Below, piece by piece: positions 8,452 to 15,347 of a stretch of DNA of 29,931 nucleotides. The notes under the pieces are model-generated. The model made no database searches and was not told the DNA's origin. It saw nothing but the letters and a program-made list of their open reading frames with translations. The stretch comes from Candidatus Faecivivens stercorigallinarum (GTDB lineage Bacteria > Bacillota > Clostridia > Oscillospirales > Ruminococcaceae), in assembly GCA_018715465.1 (NCBI GenBank), contig DVLN01000139.1:1-29931 (forward strand), written 5' to 3'. Each line of letters begins with the position of its first letter. Within the stretch, counting starts at the first letter, position 1. The position numbers and the translations under genes are program-made.

Positions 8452-9017
8452 TTACCCCGGTGTTTCCTCGTCCCAGACCTCGATCATAGCCTGAATCAGC
8501 AGCTTTTCACGCGGCGGAAGAGAGGCATATTCGCCCGGGCGGATACCGCACCGGACAAAGCACCAGAAGGCATAATTCAGTTCGCCGTCTCCCCGCCGCA
8601 GGCTTTTTTTAGGGTATTTTTGATATTTTCCGCCTCAGCACCGGCAATAAAGCCGCAGACCTCCCGCGCGGCTGCAAACAGCCTTGCGAACTCGCCGGCG
8701 GTCAGCATCACCCCCAGCAGCGCCTCTTCCCCCATCACCCCCCAGCTCTGCTGGAGGGTCTGGCTTTTGAGGTCGGGGCTGGTTACGCAGGCGGCGGTAA
8801 AACGGCGGAGATAGTTTTCACGGTCAAAAGCCGGCTGTTCAATTCCGGTGCTCTGACGCTGGCAGCTGCGGCGGATGCGGGAATTTTCCTCTTCCGAGAT
8901 CCCCTTCAGTTTAAAGGGGACGGGGTTTCCGTCCGCATCCCGGAACCTGTCCGAGAGAATAACTTCCGTTTCTCTTGCGGGCAGGACATCCGGCCGGAGA
9001 AAGGCCTGTAAATCCAT
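8452..9017 (-). CDS. Tail assembly chaperone GT fusion made by -1 frameshift
   Basis: At the end of the chaperone frame an A_AAA_AAA heptamer (8610 down to 8604) lies exactly in the zero frame (CTA AAA AAA GCC). Slipping back one base there opens a frame of 50 further codons ending with TAA at 8452. The extension reads SLRRGDGELNYAFWCFVRCG, then IRPGEYASLPPREKLLIQAM, and ends IEVWDEETPG. Its aromatic C-x-x-R-G, SLPPREKLL and helical pattern resemble the T domain of lambda-like G/GT tail chaperones. GT would be about 188 aa; the unshifted product is 146 aa. In phages GT binds the tape measure and recruits tube subunits. The slip site is read directly from sequence; its use is inferred from the family. 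Confidence 0.8.
8577..9017 (-). CDS. Phage tail assembly chaperone G (XkdN-like)
   Basis: This 146-aa protein begins MDLQAFLRPDVLPARETEVILSDRFRDADGNPVPFKLKGISEEEN. It continues with NYLRRFTAACVTSPDLKSQTLQQSWGVMGEEALLGVMLTAGEFARL, the usual pattern of PBSX XkdN-type chaperones. It starts at ATG 9017, 14 bp after the tube gene, so the tube-chaperone pair is kept in normal order. In PBSX-like phages the next gene is the tape measure, but here only the frameshift extension and then the portal gene follow. It is a cytoplasmic assembly factor not expected in the finished particle. Confidence 0.88.
   Translation of the reverse strand: MDLQAFLRPDVLPARETEVILSDRFRDADGNPVPFKLKGISEEENSRIRRSCQRQSTGIEQPAFDRENYLRRFTAACVTSPDLKSQTLQQSWGVMGEEALLGVMLTAGEFARLFAAAREVCGFIAGAEAENIKNTLKKACGGETAN
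8604..8610 (-). promoter_or_regulatory. Programmed -1 ribosomal frameshift site A_AAA_AAA
   Basis: Seven consecutive A residues on the minus strand are phased so that the tandem P- and A-site codons are AAA AAA, the classical slippery arrangement. The zero-frame stop follows 33 bases later, while the -1 frame stays open for 50 codons into a T-domain-like sequence. I see no obvious stable pseudoknot downstream. It matches the position of frameshift sites in other tail chaperone genes. Confidence 0.8.
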
Positions 9018-9031
9018 CCTGCAACGCCTCC

Positions 9032-9484
9032 TTATTCAGTAAACGGCTGGAGAATTTCCGCGTCGTCAAAGGTAAAGGAGAGCTCCTCATCGAGGAAATC
9101 CTCCGCGACGTCCAGTTTGGCGAGGACGACCTTGTCAAGGTTGCAGTTTTTAAGGACAACCGACTGACTGCCAAAGCCGCACTGGGGGTCCTCGTTGATC
9201 ACAACGATATCAAAATAGGTATCGACGCCGTTTTTCATATATTCCAGCATCAGCTGGCGGAACAGACTGGTCACATAATAGACCGTCATCTTGCCGCTGC
9301 CGGAAAAGCCTGCGCTCTTAAACTGGTCACCTCTGCGGCCGAGGGTACGGACCGACTGTTTGTGTTTGGTGACGGTAGCGGTCACGTTTTTAAGGTAGAG
9401 CAGCTCACGATTCTGCCCATCGAGCTTGACATAAGCTCTGCCCTCCTGACCGCTGACGAGATTTTCGGCTGTCAGATAGCTCAT
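9032..9484 (-). CDS. Phage tail tube protein (XkdM-like, DUF2001)
   Basis: This 150-aa protein is the inner tail tube subunit. Residues match XkdM-type proteins: LVSGQEGRAYVKLDGQNRELLYLKNVTATVTKHKQSVRTLGRRGDQFKSAGFSGSGKMTVYYVTSLFRQLMLEYMKNG, then VVLKNCNLDKVVLAKLDVAEDFLDEELSFTFDDAEIL. ATG at 9484 is chosen because GGGAGG stands 9 nt upstream and the length then equals the family norm; the longer frame would add 18 unlikely residues. It lies between the LysM protein and the chaperone gene, whereas in PBSX it follows the sheath gene. Confidence 0.92.
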   Translation of the reverse strand: MSYLTAENLVSGQEGRAYVKLDGQNRELLYLKNVTATVTKHKQSVRTLGRRGDQFKSAGFSGSGKMTVYYVTSLFRQLMLEYMKNGVDTYFDIVVINEDPQCGFGSQSVVLKNCNLDKVVLAKLDVAEDFLDEELSFTFDDAEILQPFTE

Positions 9485-9553
9485 ACACAACATCCTCCCT
9501 GCGGGCACACCCGCTGACGAAATGATACAGACTGACAATTATGATGCAAACCG

Positions 9554-10156
9554 TTACTCTTCCGGCAGCGTCAACACCTGTCCCGGATAGATCAGGTTCG
9601 GATTGCCGATGCCGGATAGCTCGGCAATTTCAGAGTAACGGCTTCCGTCCCCAAGGTACTGCTTTGCGATAGCCCAGAGGGTATCGCCCGACTTGACGGT
9701 ATAGGTCTGCGGGGACTGGCTGACCTCGGTACGGACGGTGCTGCTTTCGGTGATCTGGAGAACGGTTGCCTCCGCGTCGCGGTATTCCTGAAGCCGGACC
9801 CGGTAGCAGATCGACTCGTCCCCTCCTTCCTGCCAAAGCTCCAGTTCTTCCAGCGTGGCTTCCATCTGGATATCCAGCTGGACCCCGCTCATCACAAACG
9901 GATAGTGTTTTTTATCCGCCAGCATTTTTTTCAGCTGTTCGGCGGCGGCCTTTGGTTCACTGACCGCCTGGAACGGGTAACTGCCGGGCGGCGGGAAAAA
10001 GCCGGAGAAGGAGACCACCTGCTGCCCAGGTGGACAGAGTTGGGTAATCTCGCCGACCTCCATCAGCGCGACCCGCTGGTGGGAAGCGGCCTGCGAGAAA
10101 CTGACCTTTTCGGGCGGCAGAAAGACGACCTCTCCAAATGTAACCGTTGCCATCAT
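9554..10156 (-). CDS. Phage LysM baseplate/tail protein (XkdP-like)
   Basis: This 200-aa protein has an N-terminal domain (ATVTFGEVVFLPPEKVSFSQAASHQRVALMEVG, GQQVVSFSGFFPPPG) typical of XkdP. It ends in a LysM peptidoglycan-binding domain (about 150-198: YTVKSGDTLWAIAKQYLGDGSRYSEIAELSGI, NLIYPGQVLTLP). XkdP-type proteins sit at the tube-baseplate junction. ATG at 10156 (or the adjacent ATG at 10153) follows an AAGGGGGG site; the upstream in-frame extension is shadow sequence of the previous gene. It normally lies between the tape measure and XkdQ. Here a 295-aa orphan precedes it and the tube gene follows. Confidence 0.9.
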   Translation of the reverse strand: MMATVTFGEVVFLPPEKVSFSQAASHQRVALMEVGEITQLCPPGQQVVSFSGFFPPPGSYPFQAVSEPKAAAEQLKKMLADKKHYPFVMSGVQLDIQMEATLEELELWQEGGDESICYRVRLQEYRDAEATVLQITESSTVRTEVSQSPQTYTVKSGDTLWAIAKQYLGDGSRYSEIAELSGIGNPNLIYPGQVLTLPEE

Positions 10157-10170
10157 TGATCCCCCCTTGC

Positions 10171-11058
10171 TCAACCGAATGCACCTTCGGTGCTGTTGGC
10201 GATCTCCTGCCCGAGCCTGCGTTCCAGCCGGTCGAGCAGCCGGTCTTCCTGTTCCCACATCAGCTCCGCCGGGAGGTATCCATCCGCACCGGAGAGCACA
10301 GTCATCAGCCCGCCAAACTCCTCCACCGAATCCGCCTGCTGCCTGCCTGACGCGGCCTTTCCCCCATCAGACGCCGCCCCGGAAAACGGCAGCTGCTGCG
10401 CCGCATTCCAGACACCATCCGCACGGGAAGAAACTGTGACAGGAGACACTGCGACAGAAGACGCAGCCGCCTTTTTCCACAGGTTCCCGCCCGCCGCGTC
10501 TGGCTGACCGAAGGGAGTGTCTAACCCGAGACGGATACCGTCATCAGAATAGTCCTGCACCCCCACCGACAGCATCTCCGCCGAAAGGATGTCCGTTTCA
10601 TCTGGCAGACCAACTTCCCGGCTCCACAGCTGTTCCTGCCCTGCGGACAGCGCATCCACCGCCCACAGAACGTCCTGTTCCTGGGCATCTTCTCTTAACG
10701 CCAGCATCGGGAACAGCACCCCCGGCATACCGCCGGACACCCCCGCCCGCGATTGGATATCCGGCAAACCATCGGAAAGTCTGCTCACAACCGGCTGAAA
10801 AGGAAAGCTTTCCTGAAGGCTTTCCTGCCCGTCAGTGGCAGCAGCCGGATACAGCAGCATTGCCGCCGGGTCGTGAACAATCGCCCTGTCATCACCGAAT
10901 AACCCATCCGTCTGCCCGCTCGCAGTATTCCAAACCGGCAGCCGGAGCAGATCCATTCCAGCCGCACTCAGCAGCTCATTGAAATAGGAATCAAAATCCC
11001 CATCAGCGGCGACCTCCACCTGGTCCAGCCCACAAAAGGGCCAGCCGACATCCCACAT
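10171..11058 (-). CDS. Hypothetical phage structural-operon protein, 295 aa
   Basis: I do not recognise this protein. It starts MWDVGWPFCGLDQVEVAADGDFDSYFNELLSAAGMDLLRLPVW and is rich in Ala, Gly, Ser, Asp and Gln. It has no signal peptide or membrane segment. A short helical, charged C-terminus (ELMWEQEDRLLDRLERRLGQEIANS) closes it. It fits tightly between the DUF2634 gene (15 bp) and the LysM gene (14 bp) with a GAGGGGG ribosome site, so it is very likely translated. Its place next to the LysM gene is where PBSX-type operons carry the tape measure. However, it lacks the length, long helices and hydrophobic segments of tape measures. It could be a baseplate accessory or a strongly diverged length regulator. 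Confidence 0.6.
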   Translation of the reverse strand: MWDVGWPFCGLDQVEVAADGDFDSYFNELLSAAGMDLLRLPVWNTASGQTDGLFGDDRAIVHDPAAMLLYPAAATDGQESLQESFPFQPVVSRLSDGLPDIQSRAGVSGGMPGVLFPMLALREDAQEQDVLWAVDALSAGQEQLWSREVGLPDETDILSAEMLSVGVQDYSDDGIRLGLDTPFGQPDAAGGNLWKKAAASSVAVSPVTVSSRADGVWNAAQQLPFSGAASDGGKAASGRQQADSVEEFGGLMTVLSGADGYLPAELMWEQEDRLLDRLERRLGQEIANSTEGAFG

Positions 11059-11073
11059 GTCATCATCACCCCC

Positions 11074-11478
11074 TCAAGACGAAGTTTCAACCGTCCAGTA
11101 CGCCTCGATATTGCCAAGCCGTGAATGGACAGTAAATGTGATATCCGCCGCGTCCCGCTGCTGGGTACGGGAGACGGTGAAGCTGTCGACCTCGTCGATC
11201 CTGTCGTCCCGAAGCAGCGCGTCGCGAATCATAGTCGGTGCCTTCTGCTGAACATCCGAAAAACCGCTGCCGATCAGCGTATCCAGCTCACTTCCATATT
11301 GCCAGGAATAGATCGGATACCTGTACCGCGGGACTTCCAGCATGGCCCGGATTGCCTGACAAAGGCTGTCCAGACCGCTGATTTTTGTGCCGCTCATCTC
11401 ATCGAGGTTCCAGGTCACGTCCCCCATTTTGCGGGACGCGCCGCCCTCGATGACCGGCAGCAAACTGAGTATACTCAT
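11074..11478 (-). CDS. Phage baseplate protein DUF2634 (XkdS-like, gp25-type)
   Basis: This 134-aa protein carries the recognisable DUF2634 core: TWNLDEMSGTKISGLDSLCQAIRAMLEVPRYRYPIYSWQYGSELDTLIG, then MIRDALLRDDRIDEVDSFTVS. Members are related to the gp25/W sheath-initiator wedge proteins. ATG at 11478 lies 11 bp after the DUF2577 gene with GGGGG upstream. The hub-DUF2577-DUF2634 trio keeps the PBSX Q-R-S order. However, baseplate J, which should follow, is displaced to 3361-4422. Confidence 0.9.
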   Translation of the reverse strand: MSILSLLPVIEGGASRKMGDVTWNLDEMSGTKISGLDSLCQAIRAMLEVPRYRYPIYSWQYGSELDTLIGSGFSDVQQKAPTMIRDALLRDDRIDEVDSFTVSRTQQRDAADITFTVHSRLGNIEAYWTVETSS

Positions 11479-11489
11479 CCTTCACCCCC

Positions 11490-11831
11490 TCAGATTTCAA
11501 CAACCTGCCTTACATTTCCGACGTCGCCGACCCTTCCCAGCACCAGATATTCCCCGGAAAGGGAGAGCAGGATCACCCTGTCCCCGGCCTGTAACCCCGG
11601 TTCAATCAGGTAGGTTTTGTCCATCGTATGGACGTCGGCCTCATGGACAAGATGAAACTCCTGCCGTTCAAGGAAATGCGGGACGACCAGCGCCTGCCCT
11701 TCCAGCAGCAGCCGGTTGTCAACCCGTACCTTAAGGGGGCTGACCGCCTCAACCGTCCCGAACAGCATCTGCCCTTCGACCGAAGCGGAGATGCTGCCAG
11801 AGGAAGACTTGCGCAGCAAGTCAGAGATCAT
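11490..11831 (-). CDS. Phage baseplate protein DUF2577 (XkdR-like)
   Basis: This 113-aa protein matches DUF2577/XkdR: SISASVEGQMLFGTVEAVSPLKVRVDNRLLLEGQALVVP, then GLQAGDRVILLSLSGEYLVLGRVGDV. The beta-rich pattern is consistent with an OB-fold or SH3-like baseplate hub accessory. ATG at 11831 is chosen over the TTG one codon earlier because AGGAGG lies 6 nt upstream and the ATG overlaps the upstream stop as TGATG. Its place right after the XkdQ-like gene is normal. Confidence 0.85.
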   Translation of the reverse strand: MISDLLRKSSSGSISASVEGQMLFGTVEAVSPLKVRVDNRLLLEGQALVVPHFLERQEFHLVHEADVHTMDKTYLIEPGLQAGDRVILLSLSGEYLVLGRVGDVGNVRQVVEI

Positions 11832-12787
11832 CAAACTCCTCCTTCCGACTGGCCGCTCGCAACCAGTTTCATCGTATAGCCGCCGGTCGTGAACCGGTGT
11901 TCCGATTCAAGAATCCTGAATTTACCGTCCACCCCCATCTCCGGCAGGCTGACCCGCACCAGAAATCCGGCACGACAGAGCAGGTTTCCTGCTGCATTCA
12001 TCGTCAATTGGGCCAGTTCCCGGTTTTTCTGGCTGAGCAGCTGAGACAGACGCTGGTTAATTTCCGAATCGGTAGTATTCTGCGGCAGGGTCTCGCTGTA
12101 CTGGAGCACCCCCCAGCGGGCGATGGAAGCGGCGTCCTCCTTTACGAAAAATTCGCGGGTACCGGCTCGGCTGTTTTTGCGCACCAGCTGGATACGGTTG
12201 TAGGTATCACTCCCGATATCTGCGCTTGCAATACAGCTGGAGAGGAGGTTTTCCCCTGTCAGCGTCAGCCCGGTATCGAGGCTTTCCTCCCGCATCAGCC
12301 GCAGCTCTCCTGCATCATCCAGAAAGGTCAGCTTGCCGCCGCCGAGCTTTTCGCTTTCGGTACAGGCGGCGGATATGATATCCAGCAGTGTCTGCCGGTC
12401 GGCGACAAGGCTTGGGATGGTCACACCATAATCTTCTGCCCCCGCGAGAGTGAGCCCGCGTTCACCGCAGATATCGCGGACGACACCGGCGGCTGTGATA
12501 TTGGCATAGACCTTGGTATCGCGGCAGAGCAGATAGCGGATTCCGTCCGCGGCGGTCAGTGTGCGGCCGAACCTGGAAGATTCCAGCGTAAAGATATAGC
12601 CGGAGAAGATATCATTGCCATCGGCGGAGAGGGTCAGCTGCATGCCGCAGCGGAGGGGGACGGTGGTATCGGGGGTAAACACCTCCATCACACCGGCGCC
12701 CGCCATCCGTTTGGTGCGGATCACAGCGCTGCCGAAGGGCAGCTGAGCGGTGCGGCCGTCGCCGATAGCGGTCAGGATCAGTTGCAT
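11831..12787 (-). CDS. Phage baseplate hub protein (XkdQ/YqbQ, gpD-like)
   Basis: This 318-aa protein resembles the XkdQ/YqbQ hub family, related to late-control gpD/gp27 hubs that connect tube and spike. Typical segments are MEVFTPDTTVPLRCGMQLTLSADGNDIFSGYIFTLE, VYANITAAGVVRDICGERGLTLAG, ADRQTLLDIISAACTESEKLGGGKLTFLDDAGELRL and the C-terminal LPEMGVDGKFRILESEHRFTTGGYTMKLVA. ATG at 12787 has GAGGTG upstream; an in-frame TTG lies six codons earlier. It is the first gene after the 1.3 kb non-coding repeat block that separates it from terL. Confidence 0.88.
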   Translation of the reverse strand: MQLILTAIGDGRTAQLPFGSAVIRTKRMAGAGVMEVFTPDTTVPLRCGMQLTLSADGNDIFSGYIFTLESSRFGRTLTAADGIRYLLCRDTKVYANITAAGVVRDICGERGLTLAGAEDYGVTIPSLVADRQTLLDIISAACTESEKLGGGKLTFLDDAGELRLMREESLDTGLTLTGENLLSSCIASADIGSDTYNRIQLVRKNSRAGTREFFVKEDAASIARWGVLQYSETLPQNTTDSEINQRLSQLLSQKNRELAQLTMNAAGNLLCRAGFLVRVSLPEMGVDGKFRILESEHRFTTGGYTMKLVASGQSEGGV

Positions 12788-12840
12788 CCAGTCACCTCGC
12801 TTCAAAATCAGAACTCATGTTCAATAAACATCCACACTCC

Positions 12841-13540
12841 CATTGATTCAACCAGCGCGCTTGGTAGGCAGTTGGTAACGAAAAGCACTTTCTGACGGAA
12901 GTAATGACAGAAAGTTTAGGTCAAGCCTTTGCAAACGCGCCAATTACTTTGTACGGATTTCTGGACATATTTTGATCCACCCTACCCAGTGATTTGACCG
13001 GCGCGCAGAGCGCCGGGGTGATGTTCCGCACAAATTGACGTCGGTAATGATTCAAAAGTTTTACTCAATTTTTTTCAAAAAATTGCGGGGTCCAGAGGTT
13101 AGCGGAGCTAACCTTGCAGAGCCTCTGGTCGCCCGTCGCAACGGGCGAAATCCCCTTCCCCAAAATAAGCTCAGCAAGGGGTAGCCAAATGCCCGCAGGC
13201 ATTTGGAGCAATTCCCGAAGGGATTTGCTGGACGCTATAGCAAGGGCGTCCCCTATGGAAAAAGTTCGCTCGATGCGGGCTTTTTCCATAAACGAGCGAG
13301 TTTGATACTTTCGGTTTACGCAGTCAGGTGGGACTACGTGGGCCGGCACGGCGCTGACAGGTTTTTACTCGTTTCCCTCTGAGACTGTCCGGTGGACAGT
13401 CTCAGACGGTACAGCGTGTCGCTGCTAGCTGAATACCGACGCTATACCACGTCTTAGGTACTCAAGCGCAATGCCCCTAATGCCGATGCTATACCATGCT
13501 TTAGCTGTTCAGTAAACGAACGTCGTTTCCCTGCCCGTGC
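12841..13540 (+). repeat. Dispersed structured repeat, copy R2
   Basis: This is a non-coding element in plus orientation. It contains the TAACGAAAAGCAC and CTGACGGAAGTAATGAC block, a CCGGCGC-GCAGA-GCGCCGG hairpin (12998-13016), the AT-rich CAATTTTTT/AAAAAATTG hairpin (from about 13066) and an AGGTTAG-CGGAG-CTAACCT hairpin. It then has the TCGCCCGT-CGCA-ACGGGCGA hairpin (13129-13148), an AAATGCC/GGCATTT hairpin, a long stem around a TCGAT loop (13255-13289) and a TGTCC-GGT-GGACA hairpin (13380-13404). From about 13050 to 13400 it is nearly identical to 27010-27370. Its 3' end lacks the CCTCCCTC terminator found in R4 and R5 and runs tail-to-tail into R3. Confidence 0.85.
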
Positions 13541-14090
13541 CCTCTCAGTCACTTACGTGAAACCACCTGCGGATGAATGGTACAGGTGTTGAATTTCGCA
13601 AAATTCTGTAACCTGACGTACCTTGCCGGACACATTGGCTTGTATGATGAACGAACCCGATCAACCCCTCTACTGCCGCACGACTGTCCACCGGACAGTC
13701 GGCGGGGGAAAACGGTCGAAAAAACGGCAGCGGCGTGCCGCCCCACGTATTTCCACAGATTGCGTAATCTGATGATACTGCTCTCGCTCGTTTATGGGGA
13801 AAACCCCACATCGAGTGGGGCTTTCCCCAAGGGAGACCCCTTAATAGGGTCTCCCCACGGTGTACACTGATGAAAAACGAGTTTTCCATCAGTGTACACC
13901 TCCCCGTCCTGATTTATTTTTTGGGGAAGGAGATTTCGCCCGTTGCGACGGGCGACCAGGACTCTGTCCTGGACCTGCAAGCCTTTGAAAAGGCTTGACC
14001 TAAACTTTTTATCATTACCGACGTCAAAAAGTATGAAACTTTGGGCCGGCGCTCTGCGCGCCGGTCAAACCACCGAAAAGGGATTCAATC
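13541..14090 (-). repeat. Dispersed structured repeat, copy R3 (inverted)
   Basis: This minus-strand copy starts a few bases after the terL stop. It carries the same modules in the same order when read on that strand: CCGGCGC-GCAGA-GCGCCGG (14046-14064), an outer CCAGGAC/TCCTGG hairpin, TCGCCCGT-CGCA-ACGGGCGA (13936-13955), a long GTGTACACTGATG hairpin (about 13860-13900), a GGAGACCC/GGGTCTCC hairpin, the TCGAT-loop stem (13794-13830), an AGATT-ACGC-AATCT hairpin and the GGACAGTC stem (13681-13701). A nested CAGGT..GAATTT-TGCG-AAATTC..ACCTG structure follows near 13570-13625. Stems differ from R2 but pair fully. Confidence 0.82.
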
Positions 14091-14096
14091 AGTCAG

Positions 14097-15347
14097 TTAG
14101 TTAAAAGAAAAATTCCCGCCCGACGCGACCGTCTCGACAAAATAACGGATATCGTCCATCGCGTGGTCATTTTCCTTGACCGGCTGGTCCTTCCCGGAAT
14201 CTTTATCCCAGACATACAGCGTAAACTCCCGCAGGCTATCCCGGCAGCTTTCATGAAACAGCAGCCGTCCTTCGCTAAGCATCCCGGCGGTATGCCGAAT
14301 CCCGGTGAGTACCGTATTTTTTGCCTTGCGCACCGTAAACCGGCCATGACTGCGGATGCACTGGATAAAGGACGCCGCCGACGGGTCAACGATCACCTGA
14401 CGCACCGCCAGCTCCCCGGCCAGCTCCTCCAGCCTGTGATAGTATTCCTCATCGGTCAAAGCCCCTTTTTCCCTGCCGTTGTGGTAAAATTCCCGCATCC
14501 GGTACCATTTGCCGTCTGCCTCGCCCCAAAGCCCGGCGGAAAACGGGTTCATCGTCCCGTAGTCGACCGAGATGACAAACCGCCCCAGCTTTTCGGGCAG
14601 CTCCCTGACAACCAGCTTGTCGGAAAACATCGGATAGACCAGCCCATCCGCCGCCGCCCATTCTCCCAGCACAAACCGCCGGTAAAAGACGCCGGAATAC
14701 ATCCCCCTGTACCGTGCCCTGACCTTTTCGGAGAGGGAGGGGTTGTCGTCCATCGTGAAATGCAGCCGGAGCACCCGCTTTTGTGCCGCCTTACAGATCC
14801 ATTCGGTGTACAGCCAATGGGTTGGCCCCTCGGGATTGAGGCTCATCCAGACTTTAGCTCCCTCAACCGAACAGCGGGCCATTGCCTGCTCGACAAAACT
14901 TCTCGGCATCAGCGCTGCCTCGTCCAGCAGCACCCCGCCCAGCGTCATCCCCTGAATCAGCGCGGCGCTGCCCTCGTCCTTGCCCCCGAAGAGGTAGAAA
15001 CGGTTTTTGCGCCTGCCGCGGGAGAGTTCCAACAGGTTGCCGGAAGCGCGCACCCGGTACAGCCCGGCAACCGCGCTTCTCAGCGGCTGCACGACATTGC
15101 GGCTGCAAGCGCCGACCGTCTTGCCGCAGATCGCGAAGGAGGTATCCTGATAGCTTTCCATTGCCCAGAGGATAAATGAGACCGCGACCGCCGTCGTTTT
15201 GCCAGAGCGGACAGCACCGTCACAGATCACTACATCGTAGCGGTCACAGTCCGGCCCTGTCCACCAGGTGAGGACCCGTTTCTGTTTAGGGCTGAAGCTG
15301 GCAAAGCGGGGTTTCTGTTTCCGTTCACCCTGTGCAGCCAGTATCAC
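14097..15347 (-). CDS. terL: Phage terminase large subunit (PBSX/Terminase_3 type)
   Basis: This 416-aa ATPase-nuclease packages DNA into proheads. Walker A GAVRSGKT lies near residues 44-51, Walker B GVLLDEA near 138-144 and the coupling motif SLNPEGPTHW near 169-178. The RNase H-like nuclease acids lie in SVDYGT (D262), IVDPSA (D321) and MDDIRYF (D398/D399). All key motifs are present, so the enzyme looks intact. I chose the GTG at 15347 because AGGAGG stands 6 nt upstream and the overlap with terS is then only 23 bp; ATGs at 15365 and 15371 lack a good site. The portal gene does not follow: about 1.3 kb of structured repeats and then tail genes come next. Confidence 0.93.
   Translation of the reverse strand: MILAAQGERKQKPRFASFSPKQKRVLTWWTGPDCDRYDVVICDGAVRSGKTTAVAVSFILWAMESYQDTSFAICGKTVGACSRNVVQPLRSAVAGLYRVRASGNLLELSRGRRKNRFYLFGGKDEGSAALIQGMTLGGVLLDEAALMPRSFVEQAMARCSVEGAKVWMSLNPEGPTHWLYTEWICKAAQKRVLRLHFTMDDNPSLSEKVRARYRGMYSGVFYRRFVLGEWAAADGLVYPMFSDKLVVRELPEKLGRFVISVDYGTMNPFSAGLWGEADGKWYRMREFYHNGREKGALTDEEYYHRLEELAGELAVRQVIVDPSAASFIQCIRSHGRFTVRKAKNTVLTGIRHTAGMLSEGRLLFHESCRDSLREFTLYVWDKDSGKDQPVKENDHAMDDIRYFVETVASGGNFSFN

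Noticed and set aside
7468..8814. 448-codon plus-strand frame opposite the portal gene
   Set aside because: Antisense shadow of the portal and chaperone genes; no ribosome site or known motifs.
10171..11058. Calling the 295-aa orphan a tape-measure protein
   Set aside because: Too short, Gly/Ser/Ala-rich, without long helices, coiled coil or membrane segments; only its position would support it.
13545..13889. 114-codon frame inside R3, and similar 100-126-codon frames in R2 and R5 (for example 27010-27390)
   Set aside because: The sequence is explained by covarying hairpins. Reading frames are not kept between copies, whereas stems are, and no ribosome sites precede the starts.
12841..14090. 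Group II intron or insertion sequence in the repeat block
   Set aside because: No reverse transcriptase or transposase gene, no recognisable intron domain V and no clean terminal inverted repeats with target duplications; a non-autonomous element remains possible.
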